A stretch of DNA of 38,365 nucleotides, from the NCBI GenBank assembly GCA_022822445.1, contig JAJEBR010000044.1, positions 1 through 38,365 of the forward strand, read 5' to 3'. The notes beneath the pieces are model-generated. The model ran no database searches, had not been told where the DNA came from, and saw nothing but the letters and a program-made list of their open reading frames with translations. The position numbers and the translations under genes were made by a program. Of this stretch, positions 25,198 to 34,092 are shown one piece after another; within the stretch, counting starts at the first letter, position 1, and every line of letters starts with the position of its first letter. This stretch comes from Gemmatimonadota bacterium. GTDB lineage: Bacteria > Gemmatimonadota > Gemmatimonadetes > Longimicrobiales > Gaopeijiaceae.

Positions 25198-26385
25198 ATG
25201 CCTCAGGCCACGAAGGAGATGGAGTCCCGGGTGTCGAACGGCGACCGTTCCGGTGCCGCCGAGGAACAGGACGACGCGCCCGTCGACATCATCGAGGGGT
25301 TCACCAGGGACGCGCTGCACGGCCTGCTGGCCGACATGCTCCTCTACCGCCGCTTCGAGGAGAAGGCGGAAGAGGCGTATGCGATCGGGAAGATCGGCGG
25401 CTTCTGTCACCTGCACATCGGACAGGAAGGGCTGGCCGCGGGGGCGATCAGGCCGCTGCGCGCGGACGACCCGGTCATCACGGCCTACCGGGACCACACG
25501 CAGGCCATCGCGAAGGGGATCACGCCCAGGGCCGCGATGGCGGAGCTGTACGGCAGGGTCGACGGCTGCTCCGGCGGACGGGGCGGCTCGATGCACCTCT
25601 TCGACCCTGCGGTGGGCTTCATGGGCGGGCACGGGATCGTCGGGGGACAGATTCCGATCGGCGCGGGCCTGGGTTGGGCGATCCGCTACCGGGGCGACGA
25701 CCAGGTGTGCGTTTGTTTCATGGGAGACGCGGCCGTCAACCAGGGAGCGTTCCTGGAGTCGCTCAACATGTCCGCGATCTGGCAGCTTCCGGTGATCTAC
25801 GTGGTCGAAAACAACGAGTACGGGATGGGCACCGCCTTTTCGCGCGTGTCCGCGACGGAGATGGAGGCGCGTTCCGGCGCTTACGGGATCCCGGCCCACA
25901 CCGTGAACGGCCAGGACGTGCTGGAGACGTACCGCTTCTTCGAAGACATGGCGGAGCGCGTGCGCGGCGGCGCGGGCCCCCAGTTCGTCAACGCCGAGAC
26001 CTACCGCTTCCGGGGCCATTCGATGTCGGATCCGGTCTCGGGGACCTACCGGTCGAAGGAAGAGGTGGAGTCCCACGTGCAGGAGCAGGACCCGATCAGG
26101 ATCCTGCGGGATCGCCTGATGGCGGCGGATCTGCTGACCCAGGCGGAACTCGAGGCGATGGACGCCGAGGTGCGCGCGGTCTGCGAGGACGCCGCGGAGT
26201 TCGCCGACGCCTCGCCGCTGCCCGATCCGTCCACCCTGTACGACCACGTCTACGCCGAGATCAACGAGCACGGGCGGCTGTTCCTGGACGGAAGAGGGCA
26301 GGGGCCTGGGGGAACGGCTGGCGGCGGGCCGGCGGGCGGACCCGGAGGAACCGCGGGCGGACCCGGAGGCGACACCCATGGCTGA
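25198..26385 (+). CDS. pdhA: Pyruvate dehydrogenase E1 alpha subunit
   Basis: The thiamine-diphosphate-binding half of E1, which decarboxylates pyruvate and passes the acetyl group to the lipoyl arm of E2. The 395-residue protein has the H-L-H-I-G-Q-E-G block (71-78), the GGRGGSMH region and the thiamine-diphosphate motif GDAAVNQGAFLESLNMS (176-192) ending in ENN (204-206). The phosphorylation-loop-like RGHSMSDP is present. It could in principle serve another branched 2-oxo acid, but lipA and the adjacent set favour pyruvate. The last 33 residues are a glycine/proline repeat (GGTAGG, GGPGG), unusual for E1. It starts 3 bp after lipA with GGAGG upstream and overlaps pdhB by 8 nt. Confidence 0.93.
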   Translation: MPQATKEMESRVSNGDRSGAAEEQDDAPVDIIEGFTRDALHGLLADMLLYRRFEEKAEEAYAIGKIGGFCHLHIGQEGLAAGAIRPLRADDPVITAYRDHTQAIAKGITPRAAMAELYGRVDGCSGGRGGSMHLFDPAVGFMGGHGIVGGQIPIGAGLGWAIRYRGDDQVCVCFMGDAAVNQGAFLESLNMSAIWQLPVIYVVENNEYGMGTAFSRVSATEMEARSGAYGIPAHTVNGQDVLETYRFFEDMAERVRGGAGPQFVNAETYRFRGHSMSDPVSGTYRSKEEVESHVQEQDPIRILRDRLMAADLLTQAELEAMDAEVRAVCEDAAEFADASPLPDPSTLYDHVYAEINEHGRLFLDGRGQGPGGTAGGGPAGGPGGTAGGPGGDTHG

Positions 26386-27349
26386 ACTGACCTACCGGGA
26401 CGCGCTCAACGCCGCCATGTGCCAGGAGATGGACCGCGACGATTCGGTCTTCCTGATGGGTGAGGAGGTCGCCGAGTACGACGGCGCCTACAAGGTGTCG
26501 CGGGGGATGCTGGCGCGGTACGGGGACCGGCGGGTCGTGGACTCGCCGATCAGCGAGCTGGGCTTCGCGGGGCTCTGCGTCGGCGCGGCAACGGCCGGCC
26601 TGCGCCCGATCTGCGAATTCATGACCTTCAACTTCTCGTTTCTCGCGCTCGACCAGGTCATCAACAACGCGGCCAAGATGTTCTACATGTCGAACGGCCA
26701 GATCTCGGTTCCGATCGTCTTCCGCGGACCCACAGGGGCGGCGCTGCAGCTGTCGGCCCAGCACTCGCAGGCGTGCGAGACCTACTACGTGCACGCGCCC
26801 GGCGTCAAGCTGGTCACCCCGGCGACCCCGGCGGACGCCAAGGGACTCCTGGCCGCCGCCATCCGCGACGACGATCCGGTGGCGGTGATGGAGGGCGAGC
26901 TGCTCTACAACGTGCGCGGCGAAGTGCCCGACGAGGAGTACGTGATCCCGCTGGGCGTGGCCGACCTGAAGCGCTCCGGCGGGGACGTCAGCATCATCAC
27001 GCACGGGAAGATGGTGCACGTGGCGCTGCAGGCCGCCACCATGCTCGCCCGGGACGGGATCGAGGCCGACGTCCTCGACCTGCGGTCGATCCGCCCGCTC
27101 GACGTGGACGCGATCCTGGAGACGGTGGCCCGCACGAACCGGGCCGTGTACCTGGAGGAGGGGTGGCCGTTCGCGGGGGTGGGCGCGCAGATCGTCGCGC
27201 TGATCCAGGAGGAGGCGTTCGACGACCTCGACGCGCCGGTGATGCGGGTGACCCAGGCCGACGTGCCCATGCCGTACGCGAAAAACCTGGAGCAGCTCGC
27301 GAAGCCCGGTGCCAGGGGGGTCGTGGAAGCGTGCAGGAGGGTGCTCTGA
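26378..27349 (+). CDS. pdhB: Pyruvate dehydrogenase E1 beta subunit
   Basis: The partner of PdhA in the E1 heterotetramer, with normal length (323 residues). The N-terminal [14 protein letters not shown], then [16 protein letters not shown] and [15 protein letters not shown] are family-typical, as is the [17 protein letters not shown] block that lines the active site. The C-terminal transketolase-like domain runs from about 195 ([12 protein letters not shown]) to the end, including DLRSIRPLD and [15 protein letters not shown] upstream of the ATG lies inside the pdhA tail. The stop overlaps the pdhC ATG as TGATG. Confidence 0.95.
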   Translation: MAELTYRDALNAAMCQEMDRDDSVFLMGEEVAEYDGAYKVSRGMLARYGDRRVVDSPISELGFAGLCVGAATAGLRPICEFMTFNFSFLALDQVINNAAKMFYMSNGQISVPIVFRGPTGAALQLSAQHSQACETYYVHAPGVKLVTPATPADAKGLLAAAIRDDDPVAVMEGELLYNVRGEVPDEEYVIPLGVADLKRSGGDVSIITHGKMVHVALQAATMLARDGIEADVLDLRSIRPLDVDAILETVARTNRAVYLEEGWPFAGVGAQIVALIQEEAFDDLDAPVMRVTQADVPMPYAKNLEQLAKPGARGVVEACRRVL

Positions 27350-28758
27350 TGGCCACGAAGGTCCACATGGAGGCGCTCTCGCCCACGATGGAGGAGGGCC
27401 AGGTCGTGAGGTGGCTGAAGGGGGAGGGGGATGCGGTCGCGCAGGGCGACATCCTCGCCGAGATCGAGACCGACAAGGCGACGATGGAGCTGGTGGCGCG
27501 CGGGGAGGGCGCCATCAGGAAGATCCTGGTCGGTGAGGGCGGCACCGCGCCGGTGGGAGACGTGATCGCGGTGATCGCGGGCGAGGGTGAGGACATCGCC
27601 GCGCTGGTGGCGGGGCTGGGGGGTGGGGGGGTGGGGGCGGACGGGCCGGCGGCTGCGGGAGGGGACGGACCAGCGGGCGGAGCGTCGGCAGCGGTGCGGG
27701 AGCAGCCGCCGGCGACCGGCCCGGAGCCGTCACGGCCTGCAATCGCAGGTGCGGCGCCTGCTCTCGCCCCGGGCGCGACGCCGGCCCGGACCGGAGGCCC
27801 ACCGCCAGCCCGGACCCCGGGCGCGACGCCGGCTCACACGGCGGGCGCCACCGCGGCTCCGATCCACGCAACCACCGGCCGCGTCAAGGCTTCGCCGCTC
27901 GCCAGGCGGCTGGCCGGCGAACTCGGCGTCGACATCGCGGCCGTGCAGGGTACGGGGCCGGGCGGACGCGTCGTGAAGCGGGACATCGAGATGGCGGCGG
28001 AGACGGCGGTCGCCGCTCCGGCGGTGGCGCCTGGCGCCCCTGCCGTCGCGCCCGTCGTTCCTCCCGGCGAGGAGTTCGCGGACGTCCCCCTGTCGCAGAT
28101 GCGCAAGACCGTCGCGCGCCGTCTGGCCGAGTCGCTGGGGCCGGTGCCGCACTTCTTCCTGACCGTGGACGTGGATATGACTCGGGCGCTTGAGGCGCGG
28201 GCCCGGGTCAACGATATCCTCGCCGCCCAGGGCGCCAGGGCGTCGGTCAACGACCTCGTCATCAAGGCGACCGCGGTCGCGCTGACCCACCATCCGGAGT
28301 GCAACGCCTGGTGGCAGGGCAGCTCGATCCGCCGCTTCAGCAGCGTGCACATGGGGGTCGCGGTGGCCGTGCCGGACGGCCTCATCACCCCGGTAGTCAG
28401 GGACGCGCACGCGAAGGGGCTGGCGCGGATCAGCCAGGAGGTGCGCGAGCTGGCCGGGCGCGCCCGCGAGAAGAAGCTCCAGCCGCACGAATACACGGGA
28501 TCGACCTTCTCCATCTCCAACCTCGGGATGTTCGGGATCGAGGAGTTCACCGCGGTCATCAATCCCCCGGAAGCCGGCATCATCGCCGTCGGCGCCGTGG
28601 AGGAGCGCGCAGTGGCAGTGGATGGCGAAGTGGTTGTGCAGCCGCGTATGCGGATCACGATGAGCTGTGACCATCGCGTGATCGACGGCGCCCAGGGCGC
28701 CCGCTTCCTGGCCACGCTGAAGTCCTTCCTTGAGGAACCGGCGGCGATTCTGATCTAG
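27349..28758 (+). CDS. pdhC: Dihydrolipoyl acetyltransferase (E2)
   Basis: Core subunit of the pyruvate dehydrogenase complex, 469 residues. One lipoyl domain (1-80) has the acceptor lysine K43 in [10 protein letters not shown] long linker (about 88-175) is rich in glycine, alanine and proline and includes a run encoded by G-rich DNA. The E1/E3-binding domain is at 179-214 ([17 protein letters not shown]). The catalytic domain (about 235-469) ends with the active-site [10 protein letters not shown] motif, H442 and D446. The sequence is complete. It begins on the pdhB stop and is followed by a 242-bp gap before lpd. The lipoyl group on K43 is the product of LipA encoded upstream. Confidence 0.95.
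   Translation: MATKVHMEALSPTMEEGQVVRWLKGEGDAVAQGDILAEIETDKATMELVARGEGAIRKILVGEGGTAPVGDVIAVIAGEGEDIAALVAGLGGGGVGADGPAAAGGDGPAGGASAAVREQPPATGPEPSRPAIAGAAPALAPGATPARTGGPPPARTPGATPAHTAGATAAPIHATTGRVKASPLARRLAGELGVDIAAVQGTGPGGRVVKRDIEMAAETAVAAPAVAPGAPAVAPVVPPGEEFADVPLSQMRKTVARRLAESLGPVPHFFLTVDVDMTRALEARARVNDILAAQGARASVNDLVIKATAVALTHHPECNAWWQGSSIRRFSSVHMGVAVAVPDGLITPVVRDAHAKGLARISQEVRELAGRAREKKLQPHEYTGSTFSISNLGMFGIEEFTAVINPPEAGIIAVGAVEERAVAVDGEVVVQPRMRITMSCDHRVIDGAQGARFLATLKSFLEEPAAILI
27612..27637 (+). repeat. G-run tract in the E2 linker
   Basis: Runs of 4, 6, 7 and 5 G are separated by CT, T and T. This meets the usual rule for an intramolecular G-quadruplex on the coding strand and RNA. It encodes glycines and valine of the flexible E2 linker, so composition alone could explain it. 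Confidence 0.55.
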
Positions 28759-28950
28759 CAGCTGCCCGTAAGGTGGACGCCCCCAGGTGGCCAAGCCGGG
28801 ATGGGGTGGGTGCGCAACGCTCGCACCGGGACGCACGTCCTGTTTCTGGCCATGTCCGCTCGCCCCGGCTCGGCGCCTTCGATTCACTTCACTGGAGACG
28901 CTTCCAATGAACACTGCCAGGCCGCTCGCGCGGATTCGTCCGCAGCCTGC

Positions 28951-28956
28951 TAAATT
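28951..28956 (+). promoter_or_regulatory. Suggested extended -10 element of lpd
   Basis: TAAATT preceded by TGC lies 45 bp upstream of the lpd start, in the 242-bp gap after pdhC. No clear -35 is seen, as expected if the extended -10 is used. The same gap holds CGTAAGGTGGAC (28767-28778), which matches 12 bases of the TGTAAAG element copy A, and a 50-codon frame from 28801 with no recognisable product. lpd may therefore be transcribed separately from pdhABC. Confidence 0.4.
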
Positions 28957-29000
28957 CCGCATCTGACCGAACCATCTCCAACTTCCCCGGAGGCAATCCC

Positions 29001-30419
29001 TTGGCGGACAAGAACGCAGCAGGAACGGACTTCGACGTTGTCGTGATCGGCGGCGGGCCGGGCGGCTACGTCGCGGCGATACGCGCGGGCCAGCTCGGCT
29101 TGAAGACGGCCTGCGTCGAGGCGGACAAGCTGGGCGGCGTGTGCCTGAACATCGGCTGCATCCCTACCAAGGCGCTTTTGAGCAGCGCGCTCATGGTCAA
29201 CGAGCTGAAGGACGCGGGCGGGCACGGGATCTCGTTCGACGGGTTCACCGCGGACCTCGGGCCGGCGCAGAAACGGAGCCGCACCGTCGCCAACCGCCTG
29301 TCGAAGGGCGTCAGCTTTCTGCTGCGCAAGAACAAGGTCACCCATGTGGAGGGCTACGGGCGCCTGCTCGGCGGCGGCAAGGTCGAAGTCGACAACGATG
29401 GCGACACGCAGGTGCTGACCGCGCGCGACATCATCATCGCCACCGGCTCGCGCCCGCGCAGCCTTCCCTTCCTGCAGATCGACGAAGAGCGGATCTGGTC
29501 GTCCACCGGCGCGCTCTTCCAGAAGGACGCCCCGGAGACGCTCGTGGTCGTGGGCGCCGGCGCAGTGGGGATGGAGTTCGCCGACATCTACGACGCCTAC
29601 GGCACGAAGGTCACGGTCATCGAGGTGCTGGACCGGGTGCTGCCCCTGGAGGACAAGGATTCATCCCGCGTGGTGGCCCAGTCCTTCAGGAAGCGGGGGA
29701 TGGACATCTTCACGGGGGCCCGCGTCGAATCCACCACGGTCAGGGACGATGGCGTCTCGATCGCCTTCACCGACCGCAAGGGCAAGTCCCACACCATGGA
29801 GGTCGACTACGTCCTCTCGGCCGTCGGGCGGGTTCCCAACACGGAGGACCTCGGGCTGGACAGGGCCGGGGTAAAGGTGACCGAACGGGGCGGTTTCATC
29901 GTCGTGGACGAAGCCATGCGCACGAGCGCGCCGGGCGTCTGGGCGGTCGGCGACTGCGCCGGCCAGCAGCTCCTGGCACACAAGGGGATGCACGAAGGCG
30001 TCGTGGCCGCGGAGCATATAGCCGGGGCCGGACACCACACCGTCGACTACGGGAACGTCCCCAACTGCACCTACTGTCACCCCGAGGTGGCCTCGGTCGG
30101 ACTGACCGAGGAGCAGGCGCGCGAAAAGGGCCTGGATATCGAGGTGGGCAAGTTCCCCTGGGCCGGGAACGGCCGCGCGCTGGCCGCCGGCGACTCCACC
30201 GGGTTCGTCAAGGTGATCCGCGACAAGCGCTACTCGGAGGTGGTCGGCGCTCACATCGTGGGGCCCCACGCCACCGAGCTGATCGCCGAATTCGTGATGG
30301 CACGCCACCTCGAGTCGACCGCGGAGGAGATCGACCGGGCCATGCATCCGCACCCGACGCTGTCGGAGGCGGTCGCGGAGGGGGCGCTGGGTGCGCTGGG
30401 GCGGGCGCTGCACGTGTAG
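29001..30419 (+). CDS. lpd: Dihydrolipoyl dehydrogenase (E3)
   Basis: FAD-dependent enzyme that reoxidises the E2 dihydrolipoyl group with NAD+. The 472-residue length is normal. The FAD-binding GGGPGGYVAA (17-26), the redox-active pair C48 and C53 in GGVCLNIGCIPTK, the NAD-binding VGAGAVGMEFA block and the C-terminal active-site HPHPTLSEA are all present. The TTG start at 29001 is supported by GGAGG (28989-28993) seven bases before it. It completes the pyruvate dehydrogenase set and may also serve other 2-oxo acid complexes. It converges with ispH, the stops lying 17 bp apart. Confidence 0.97.
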   Translation: MADKNAAGTDFDVVVIGGGPGGYVAAIRAGQLGLKTACVEADKLGGVCLNIGCIPTKALLSSALMVNELKDAGGHGISFDGFTADLGPAQKRSRTVANRLSKGVSFLLRKNKVTHVEGYGRLLGGGKVEVDNDGDTQVLTARDIIIATGSRPRSLPFLQIDEERIWSSTGALFQKDAPETLVVVGAGAVGMEFADIYDAYGTKVTVIEVLDRVLPLEDKDSSRVVAQSFRKRGMDIFTGARVESTTVRDDGVSIAFTDRKGKSHTMEVDYVLSAVGRVPNTEDLGLDRAGVKVTERGGFIVVDEAMRTSAPGVWAVGDCAGQQLLAHKGMHEGVVAAEHIAGAGHHTVDYGNVPNCTYCHPEVASVGLTEEQAREKGLDIEVGKFPWAGNGRALAAGDSTGFVKVIRDKRYSEVVGAHIVGPHATELIAEFVMARHLESTAEEIDRAMHPHPTLSEAVAEGALGALGRALHV

Positions 30420-30436
30420 ACGCGGCCCGAGAGCGC

Positions 30437-31648
30437 CTACAGCTCCTCCTCCACCCCCCTGATCACCAGGATCCTCGCCAGTGCCTTGCCGATCTCGTTG
30501 TTCGGGGTCGAGGCCCCGGCGGTGATGCCCAGCTGCAACGGCCCGGGGGGCAGCCAGGTCCAGTCCGTCACCTCGGGGGCGTGGGGGTCCAGCTCCGGCT
30601 TGTGATGGATCGCGCCGGTCTCCGGATCTATGCACTGGGCGTCCTTCACGTGGAAGGTCGTCGTGTACTCCCGGCACAGGTGCGCCAGATGGTTGGTGTT
30701 CGACGAGTTGTAGCCGCCGACCACGAGCATGATGTCGGGCGGGTCCTGCATCATCTCCAGCACGGCGTCCTGCCGCTCCTGGGTCGCCGAGCAGATGGTG
30801 CCGAAGGAGCGAAAGTTCTCGGCGGCGTGCTCCTCGCCCATCGACTCGGCCATCATCTCGCGCAGGCGGGCGCCGATCGCGAGCGACTCGGTGGCCAGCA
30901 TCGTGGTCTGGTTGGCCACCCCGACCTTGCGCAGGTCACGGTCGGGGTCGAATCCGTTCGCAGTGCGCTTGCGGAAGCGGTCCATGAAGTCGTCGCGGCT
31001 CAACCGCCCCGGCCGTCCGGTCATGTAGTCCCCCACCACCTCCGCCTCTTCCATGTTGCGCACGACGATGTACTTGCCCCCTTCGTGGCGCAGCACCTGG
31101 CTTGCGGTCGCGCGCGACTCCTCGTGCTTGTACTTGCCGTGGATCACGGCCGTGAAACCGTCCCGGGCGTAGCCGTCCACCCGCTTCCACACCAGGAGCA
31201 CCGAGCCGCAGGTCGTGTCGACGAGCACGCACTTCTTCTCCTGCAGCACCTTCAGATCCTGGATCGTCACCCCGAAGGCGGGGATGATGACCACGTCGTC
31301 CGCCGTCACCTCACTGAAGTCGAACTGGCCGGCGGCGGTCGGATAGAGGAACTCGATGCCCTTCTCCTGCAGGCGGTGGTTGACGTGGGGGTTGTGGATG
31401 ATCTCGCCGACGAGGAAGATCCGCTTGTCGGGGAACTTGTGGCGGGTCTGGTAGGCGTAGTCCACCGCGCGGTCGACGCCGTAGCAGAAGCCGAAATCCT
31501 TGGCGAGCCGGACCGTGATGTCGCCGAAGCGGTCGGTGTAGGCCCGGGAGCGGATCCGCTCGAGGAGCGCCGAGTGGTACTCGGTATCGATGATCGGCTT
31601 CACCTCTGCCTTGAGGCCGAAGCCCTTTCTGAAATACGTATCCTTCAT
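30437..31648 (-). CDS. ispH: 4-hydroxy-3-methylbut-2-enyl diphosphate reductase
   Basis: Last enzyme of the MEP isoprenoid pathway, forming IPP and DMAPP with an Fe-S cluster. At 403 residues it is the long type typical of plants and cyanobacteria rather than the about 310-residue enterobacterial type. The three cluster cysteines are C55 (DFGFCYGVDRA), C147 (VDTTCGSV) and C286 (GTICSATQERQ). HNPHVN, the HGKYKHEE block and the TAGASTPNNEIG motif near the C-terminus complete the active site. It is the only leftward gene right of oriC. A TATATT on the minus strand at 31720-31715 could be its -10 element. Confidence 0.96.
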   Translation of the reverse strand: MKDTYFRKGFGLKAEVKPIIDTEYHSALLERIRSRAYTDRFGDITVRLAKDFGFCYGVDRAVDYAYQTRHKFPDKRIFLVGEIIHNPHVNHRLQEKGIEFLYPTAAGQFDFSEVTADDVVIIPAFGVTIQDLKVLQEKKCVLVDTTCGSVLLVWKRVDGYARDGFTAVIHGKYKHEESRATASQVLRHEGGKYIVVRNMEEAEVVGDYMTGRPGRLSRDDFMDRFRKRTANGFDPDRDLRKVGVANQTTMLATESLAIGARLREMMAESMGEEHAAENFRSFGTICSATQERQDAVLEMMQDPPDIMLVVGGYNSSNTNHLAHLCREYTTTFHVKDAQCIDPETGAIHHKPELDPHAPEVTDWTWLPPGPLQLGITAGASTPNNEIGKALARILVIRGVEEEL

Positions 31649-31734
31649 CCGAATCCTTCAACGGGGCAGGGCCCGGGGAGATTGCAGGCGCGGGGGAGTC
31701 CCGCCGACCCGAAGAATATACATTCCTTGCGGCG

Positions 31735-31772
31735 GGCCGACACCACGGCAGGCCGACACCACGGCAGGCCGA
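31735..31772 (+). repeat. Short tandem repeat in the ispH-fxsA gap
   Basis: The 16-bp unit GGCCGACACCACGGCA occurs twice without a gap (31735-31750, 31751-31766) and is followed by GGCCGA, the start of a third copy. It lies in the 205-bp divergent gap between ispH and the FxsA-like gene, beyond the suggested ispH -10 element. Otherwise this gap shows no gene. Confidence 0.8.
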
Positions 31773-31853
31773 GGGCCGGAAGACGGGCCAGCGCAGCGGC
31801 GCGACCGGCCCCGGGCGCGCGCGCCGACACCCACCGAACTGGAGCACACAACC

Positions 31854-32357
31854 TTGCTGAGTCGACTGATCTTCCTCTTCGTCACGATTCCGCTGGTGGA
31901 GTTGGCGATCCTGCTTCAGGTGGGCCAGTGGATCGGGCTGTGGCCGACGGTGGGGCTGGTTGTGGCGACGGGCATCGGCGGTGCGGCGCTTGCCAGGCAC
32001 CAGGGGCTGAGGGCCTTTCTCGCGGTGCAGCGGGAGCTGGCGGAGGGCCGGTTGCCGGGTCGCTCACTGCTCGACGGGCTCTCGATCCTCGTGGGCGGCG
32101 CCTTTCTGCTGACGCCCGGAATCCTCACCGACATCGCGGGATTCAGCCTGCTTCTGCCGCCGTCGCGGCGGTGGATTCAGCGGGCCGTGCAGCGGAGGCT
32201 GGAGCGGCGGGTCAGGGAAGGGACCGTCGAATTCCGCGTCTTTACCCCGGGAGGGGACATCTTCACGCGCCAGGGAGAGGTCGGCACGCGGCCGCCGAGG
32301 GCCGGGGACGCCTCCGATTCCGCGGAATACACGGACCACACAAACTCCAGGGACTGA
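31854..32357 (+). CDS. FxsA-like membrane protein
   Basis: A 167-residue member of the FxsA family (phage-exclusion suppressor in E. coli, otherwise of unknown job). Typical features are the N-terminal hydrophobic segment with PLVELAILLQVG (13-24), the central GIGGAALARHQG and the LLTPGILTDIAGFSLLLPPSR segment, with three to four membrane helices in all. A charged cytoplasmic tail follows with an FRVFTPGG-type segment. The TTG at 31854 is chosen because GGAG lies 9 bases before it and it starts the first helix. M42 follows after 14 bp. Overproduction of the relative in E. coli protects against phage T7 exclusion; no such role is implied here. Confidence 0.9.
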   Translation: MLSRLIFLFVTIPLVELAILLQVGQWIGLWPTVGLVVATGIGGAALARHQGLRAFLAVQRELAEGRLPGRSLLDGLSILVGGAFLLTPGILTDIAGFSLLLPPSRRWIQRAVQRRLERRVREGTVEFRVFTPGGDIFTRQGEVGTRPPRAGDASDSAEYTDHTNSRD

Positions 32358-32371
32358 GGACGAATCAGCCG

Positions 32372-33448
32372 ATGAGCCCGGACACAAGCCACGACATCAC
32401 CTTCCTCGAACGACTTCTCGACTCCCCCGGTCCCTCGGGCTTCGAATCCCGTCCGGCCCGGGTCTGGACGGACGAAGCCGGATCCTTCGCCGACACCTGG
32501 TCCGACGTCGTCGGCAACAGCTATGCGGCGGTGCGCCGAGACGCCCGGCCGTTGGCGCTGATGGCCGGCCACATCGACGAGATCGGGCTGCAGGTCACGC
32601 ATGCGGACGAGTCGGGCCTGCTGTACTTCGGGGGGATCGGCGGGTGGGACGCGCAGGTCCTGGTGGGACAGCGGGTGCGGGTGCTGGGTGCGAAGGGGGA
32701 CGTGCCGGGGGTGATCGGACGGAAGGCCATCCACCTCATCGAGCCCAGGGAGCGGGACAAGGCGGTGAAGGTGAAGAAGCTGTGGATCGACGTGGGGGCC
32801 GGTTCGCGGGACGAGCTGAAGGAGCTGGGCGTTCGCGTGGGCGATCCGGCGGTGCTCGATGGAGGCATGGTGCGCCTGGCGGGTGACCGCGTCGCGAGCC
32901 GCGCGATCGACAACCGGGTGGGCGCGTTCATCGTGCTGGAGGCGCTGCGCCGCGTTGCCGGGGACGATGGGAGGGCGGGGGCGGTGGCCGTGGCGACCGC
33001 GCAGGAGGAGATCGGCTACTCCGGAGGCGGCGCCCGCACGAGCGCGTTCGGTGTCGCGCCGGATGTGGCGCTGGTCGTGGACGTGACCCACGCGACGGAT
33101 GTGCCCGAGGTGGAAAAGAGCGAGGTCGGGGAGCACTCGCTGGGCGGCGGGCCGGTGTTGACGCGGGGGTCGGCGACGCACCCGGTGGTCTTCGAGCTGC
33201 TCGCCGAGGCGGCCGAGGCGAACGACATACCGTACTCGATTCAGGCGGCGCCGCTGCGCACCAGCACCGATGCCGACGCGATCCACCTGGCGCGGGGCGG
33301 GATCCCGACCGGGCTCGTCTCGGTGCCGAACCGGTACATGCATTCGCCCAGCGAGATGGTGTCGATCTCGGATCTGTTCCGGACGGCGCGCCTGCTGGCG
33401 GCCTTCGTGGCGCGTCTGGACGAGGGCGTCGACTTCGCGCGCGGGTGA
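32372..33448 (+). CDS. M42 family metallo-aminopeptidase
   Basis: A cytosolic, two-metal aminopeptidase (glutamyl aminopeptidase/TET type), 358 residues. Every metal and catalytic residue can be seen: H67 and D69 in AGHIDEIG, D180 in RAIDNRVG, catalytic E212 and metal E213 in TAQEEIGYSGG, D237 in VVDVTH and H324 in YMHSPSEM. An M42-type insert domain lies around residues 75-165. It should break down short peptides and may form a tetrahedral dodecamer (family knowledge). The frame is open for 3 kb upstream, but ATG 32372 directly follows the FxsA-like gene with a GAGGA sequence and begins the conserved part. Confidence 0.93.
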   Translation: MSPDTSHDITFLERLLDSPGPSGFESRPARVWTDEAGSFADTWSDVVGNSYAAVRRDARPLALMAGHIDEIGLQVTHADESGLLYFGGIGGWDAQVLVGQRVRVLGAKGDVPGVIGRKAIHLIEPRERDKAVKVKKLWIDVGAGSRDELKELGVRVGDPAVLDGGMVRLAGDRVASRAIDNRVGAFIVLEALRRVAGDDGRAGAVAVATAQEEIGYSGGGARTSAFGVAPDVALVVDVTHATDVPEVEKSEVGEHSLGGGPVLTRGSATHPVVFELLAEAAEANDIPYSIQAAPLRTSTDADAIHLARGGIPTGLVSVPNRYMHSPSEMVSISDLFRTARLLAAFVARLDEGVDFARG

Positions 33449-33484
33449 GGCCGGGCAGGATCTGCGCCCCTGTCCGCCCTTCCC

Positions 33485-33490
33485 TATATT
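33485..33490 (+). promoter_or_regulatory. Suggested -10 element of the GAF gene
   Basis: TATATT followed by CAATG lies 52 bp upstream of the GAF start, in the 94-bp gap after the M42 gene. No -35 hexamer is visible. The arrangement matches the suggested -10 regions before parA and rpmH. Confidence 0.35.
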
Positions 33491-33542
33491 CAATGCCCAC
33501 TTCAATGCGCCCCAAAACGACCCTTCGGAGATGGAACCCCAG

Positions 33543-34013
33543 ATGATCGACGCCCGTGCCGTTGTTACGGAACTCCAGGAGATGCGGGAGGACGGCCACC
33601 TCTCCGACGCCCTCCTTCGCTACGCCGCCAGAAGGCTGTACGACTCGGACGACCGCTTCGACTGGGTCGGGGTCTACCTCCTCACCGACGACCGGTTGGA
33701 GCTCTGGCTGCACAACTACTTCGGCGCGGCCACCGAGCACGCGAAGGTCCCGGTAGGGGAAGGCGTCTGCGGAACGGCCGTGGCCCACGGCGCCAACCAG
33801 AACGTTCCGGACGTGACGGAGTTCGACGGCTATCTGTCGTGCAGCCCCGACGTCAAATCCGAGTTGGTGGTCCTGATCCGCGCCGGTAGCGAGATCTACG
33901 GCCAGTTCGACATCGACTCCAACCAGGCGGACGCCTTCGCCAACCAGGACGAGGTGGCGATCCAGATGATCGCCGACAAGCTCGCCGAGCAGCTGGCCCG
34001 CGAGCGCCGCTGA
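33543..34013 (+). CDS. GAF-domain, free-methionine-sulfoxide-reductase-like
   Basis: A single GAF domain of 156 residues. The stretch GEGVCGTAVAHGANQNVPDV and the following YLSCSPDVKSELVV and GQFDIDS closely follow free methionine-(R)-sulfoxide reductase (fRMsr, YebR). Two of its three cysteines are present, C76 and C100 (matching E. coli C94 and C118). The first, equivalent to C84, is H66. The reductase may therefore act with a different resolving step, or the protein may only bind a ligand. ATG 33543 is used; ATG 33531 is an alternative in frame but has GGAG directly touching it. A short frame upstream ends exactly on ATG 33543 as ATGA. Confidence 0.82.
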   Translation: MIDARAVVTELQEMREDGHLSDALLRYAARRLYDSDDRFDWVGVYLLTDDRLELWLHNYFGAATEHAKVPVGEGVCGTAVAHGANQNVPDVTEFDGYLSCSPDVKSELVVLIRAGSEIYGQFDIDSNQADAFANQDEVAIQMIADKLAEQLARERR

Positions 34014-34092
34014 CGAAAACGGACGGGAAGCGGCCCGGCAGTCCGTGGGATAGGTCTCCGCTGATTCGGGCGTCGATGCCTCCGGGATCGCC

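Noticed and set aside
28801-28953. 50-codon frame in the pdhC-lpd gap
   Set aside because: No recognisable product and no clear ribosome-binding site; the frame has the composition of GC-rich intergenic DNA.
31735-31772. Tandem 16-bp units considered as a CRISPR array
   Set aside because: There are only two and a fraction copies, with no spacers between them and no cas genes nearby.
29141-33448. A 4.3-kb plus-strand open frame of 1435 codons
   Set aside because: It runs in the wrong frame through lpd, antisense to ispH and out of frame through the FxsA-like gene. Only its last 358 codons, from ATG 32372, are a recognisable protein (M42 peptidase).
33493-33546. Short upstream frame ending ATGA on the GAF gene start
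   Set aside because: With the TATATT at 33485-33490 as -10 element, transcription would begin near 33497, after its first ATG. An internal ATG at 33505 keeps it possible, but 13 to 17 codons with no conservation data are not enough.
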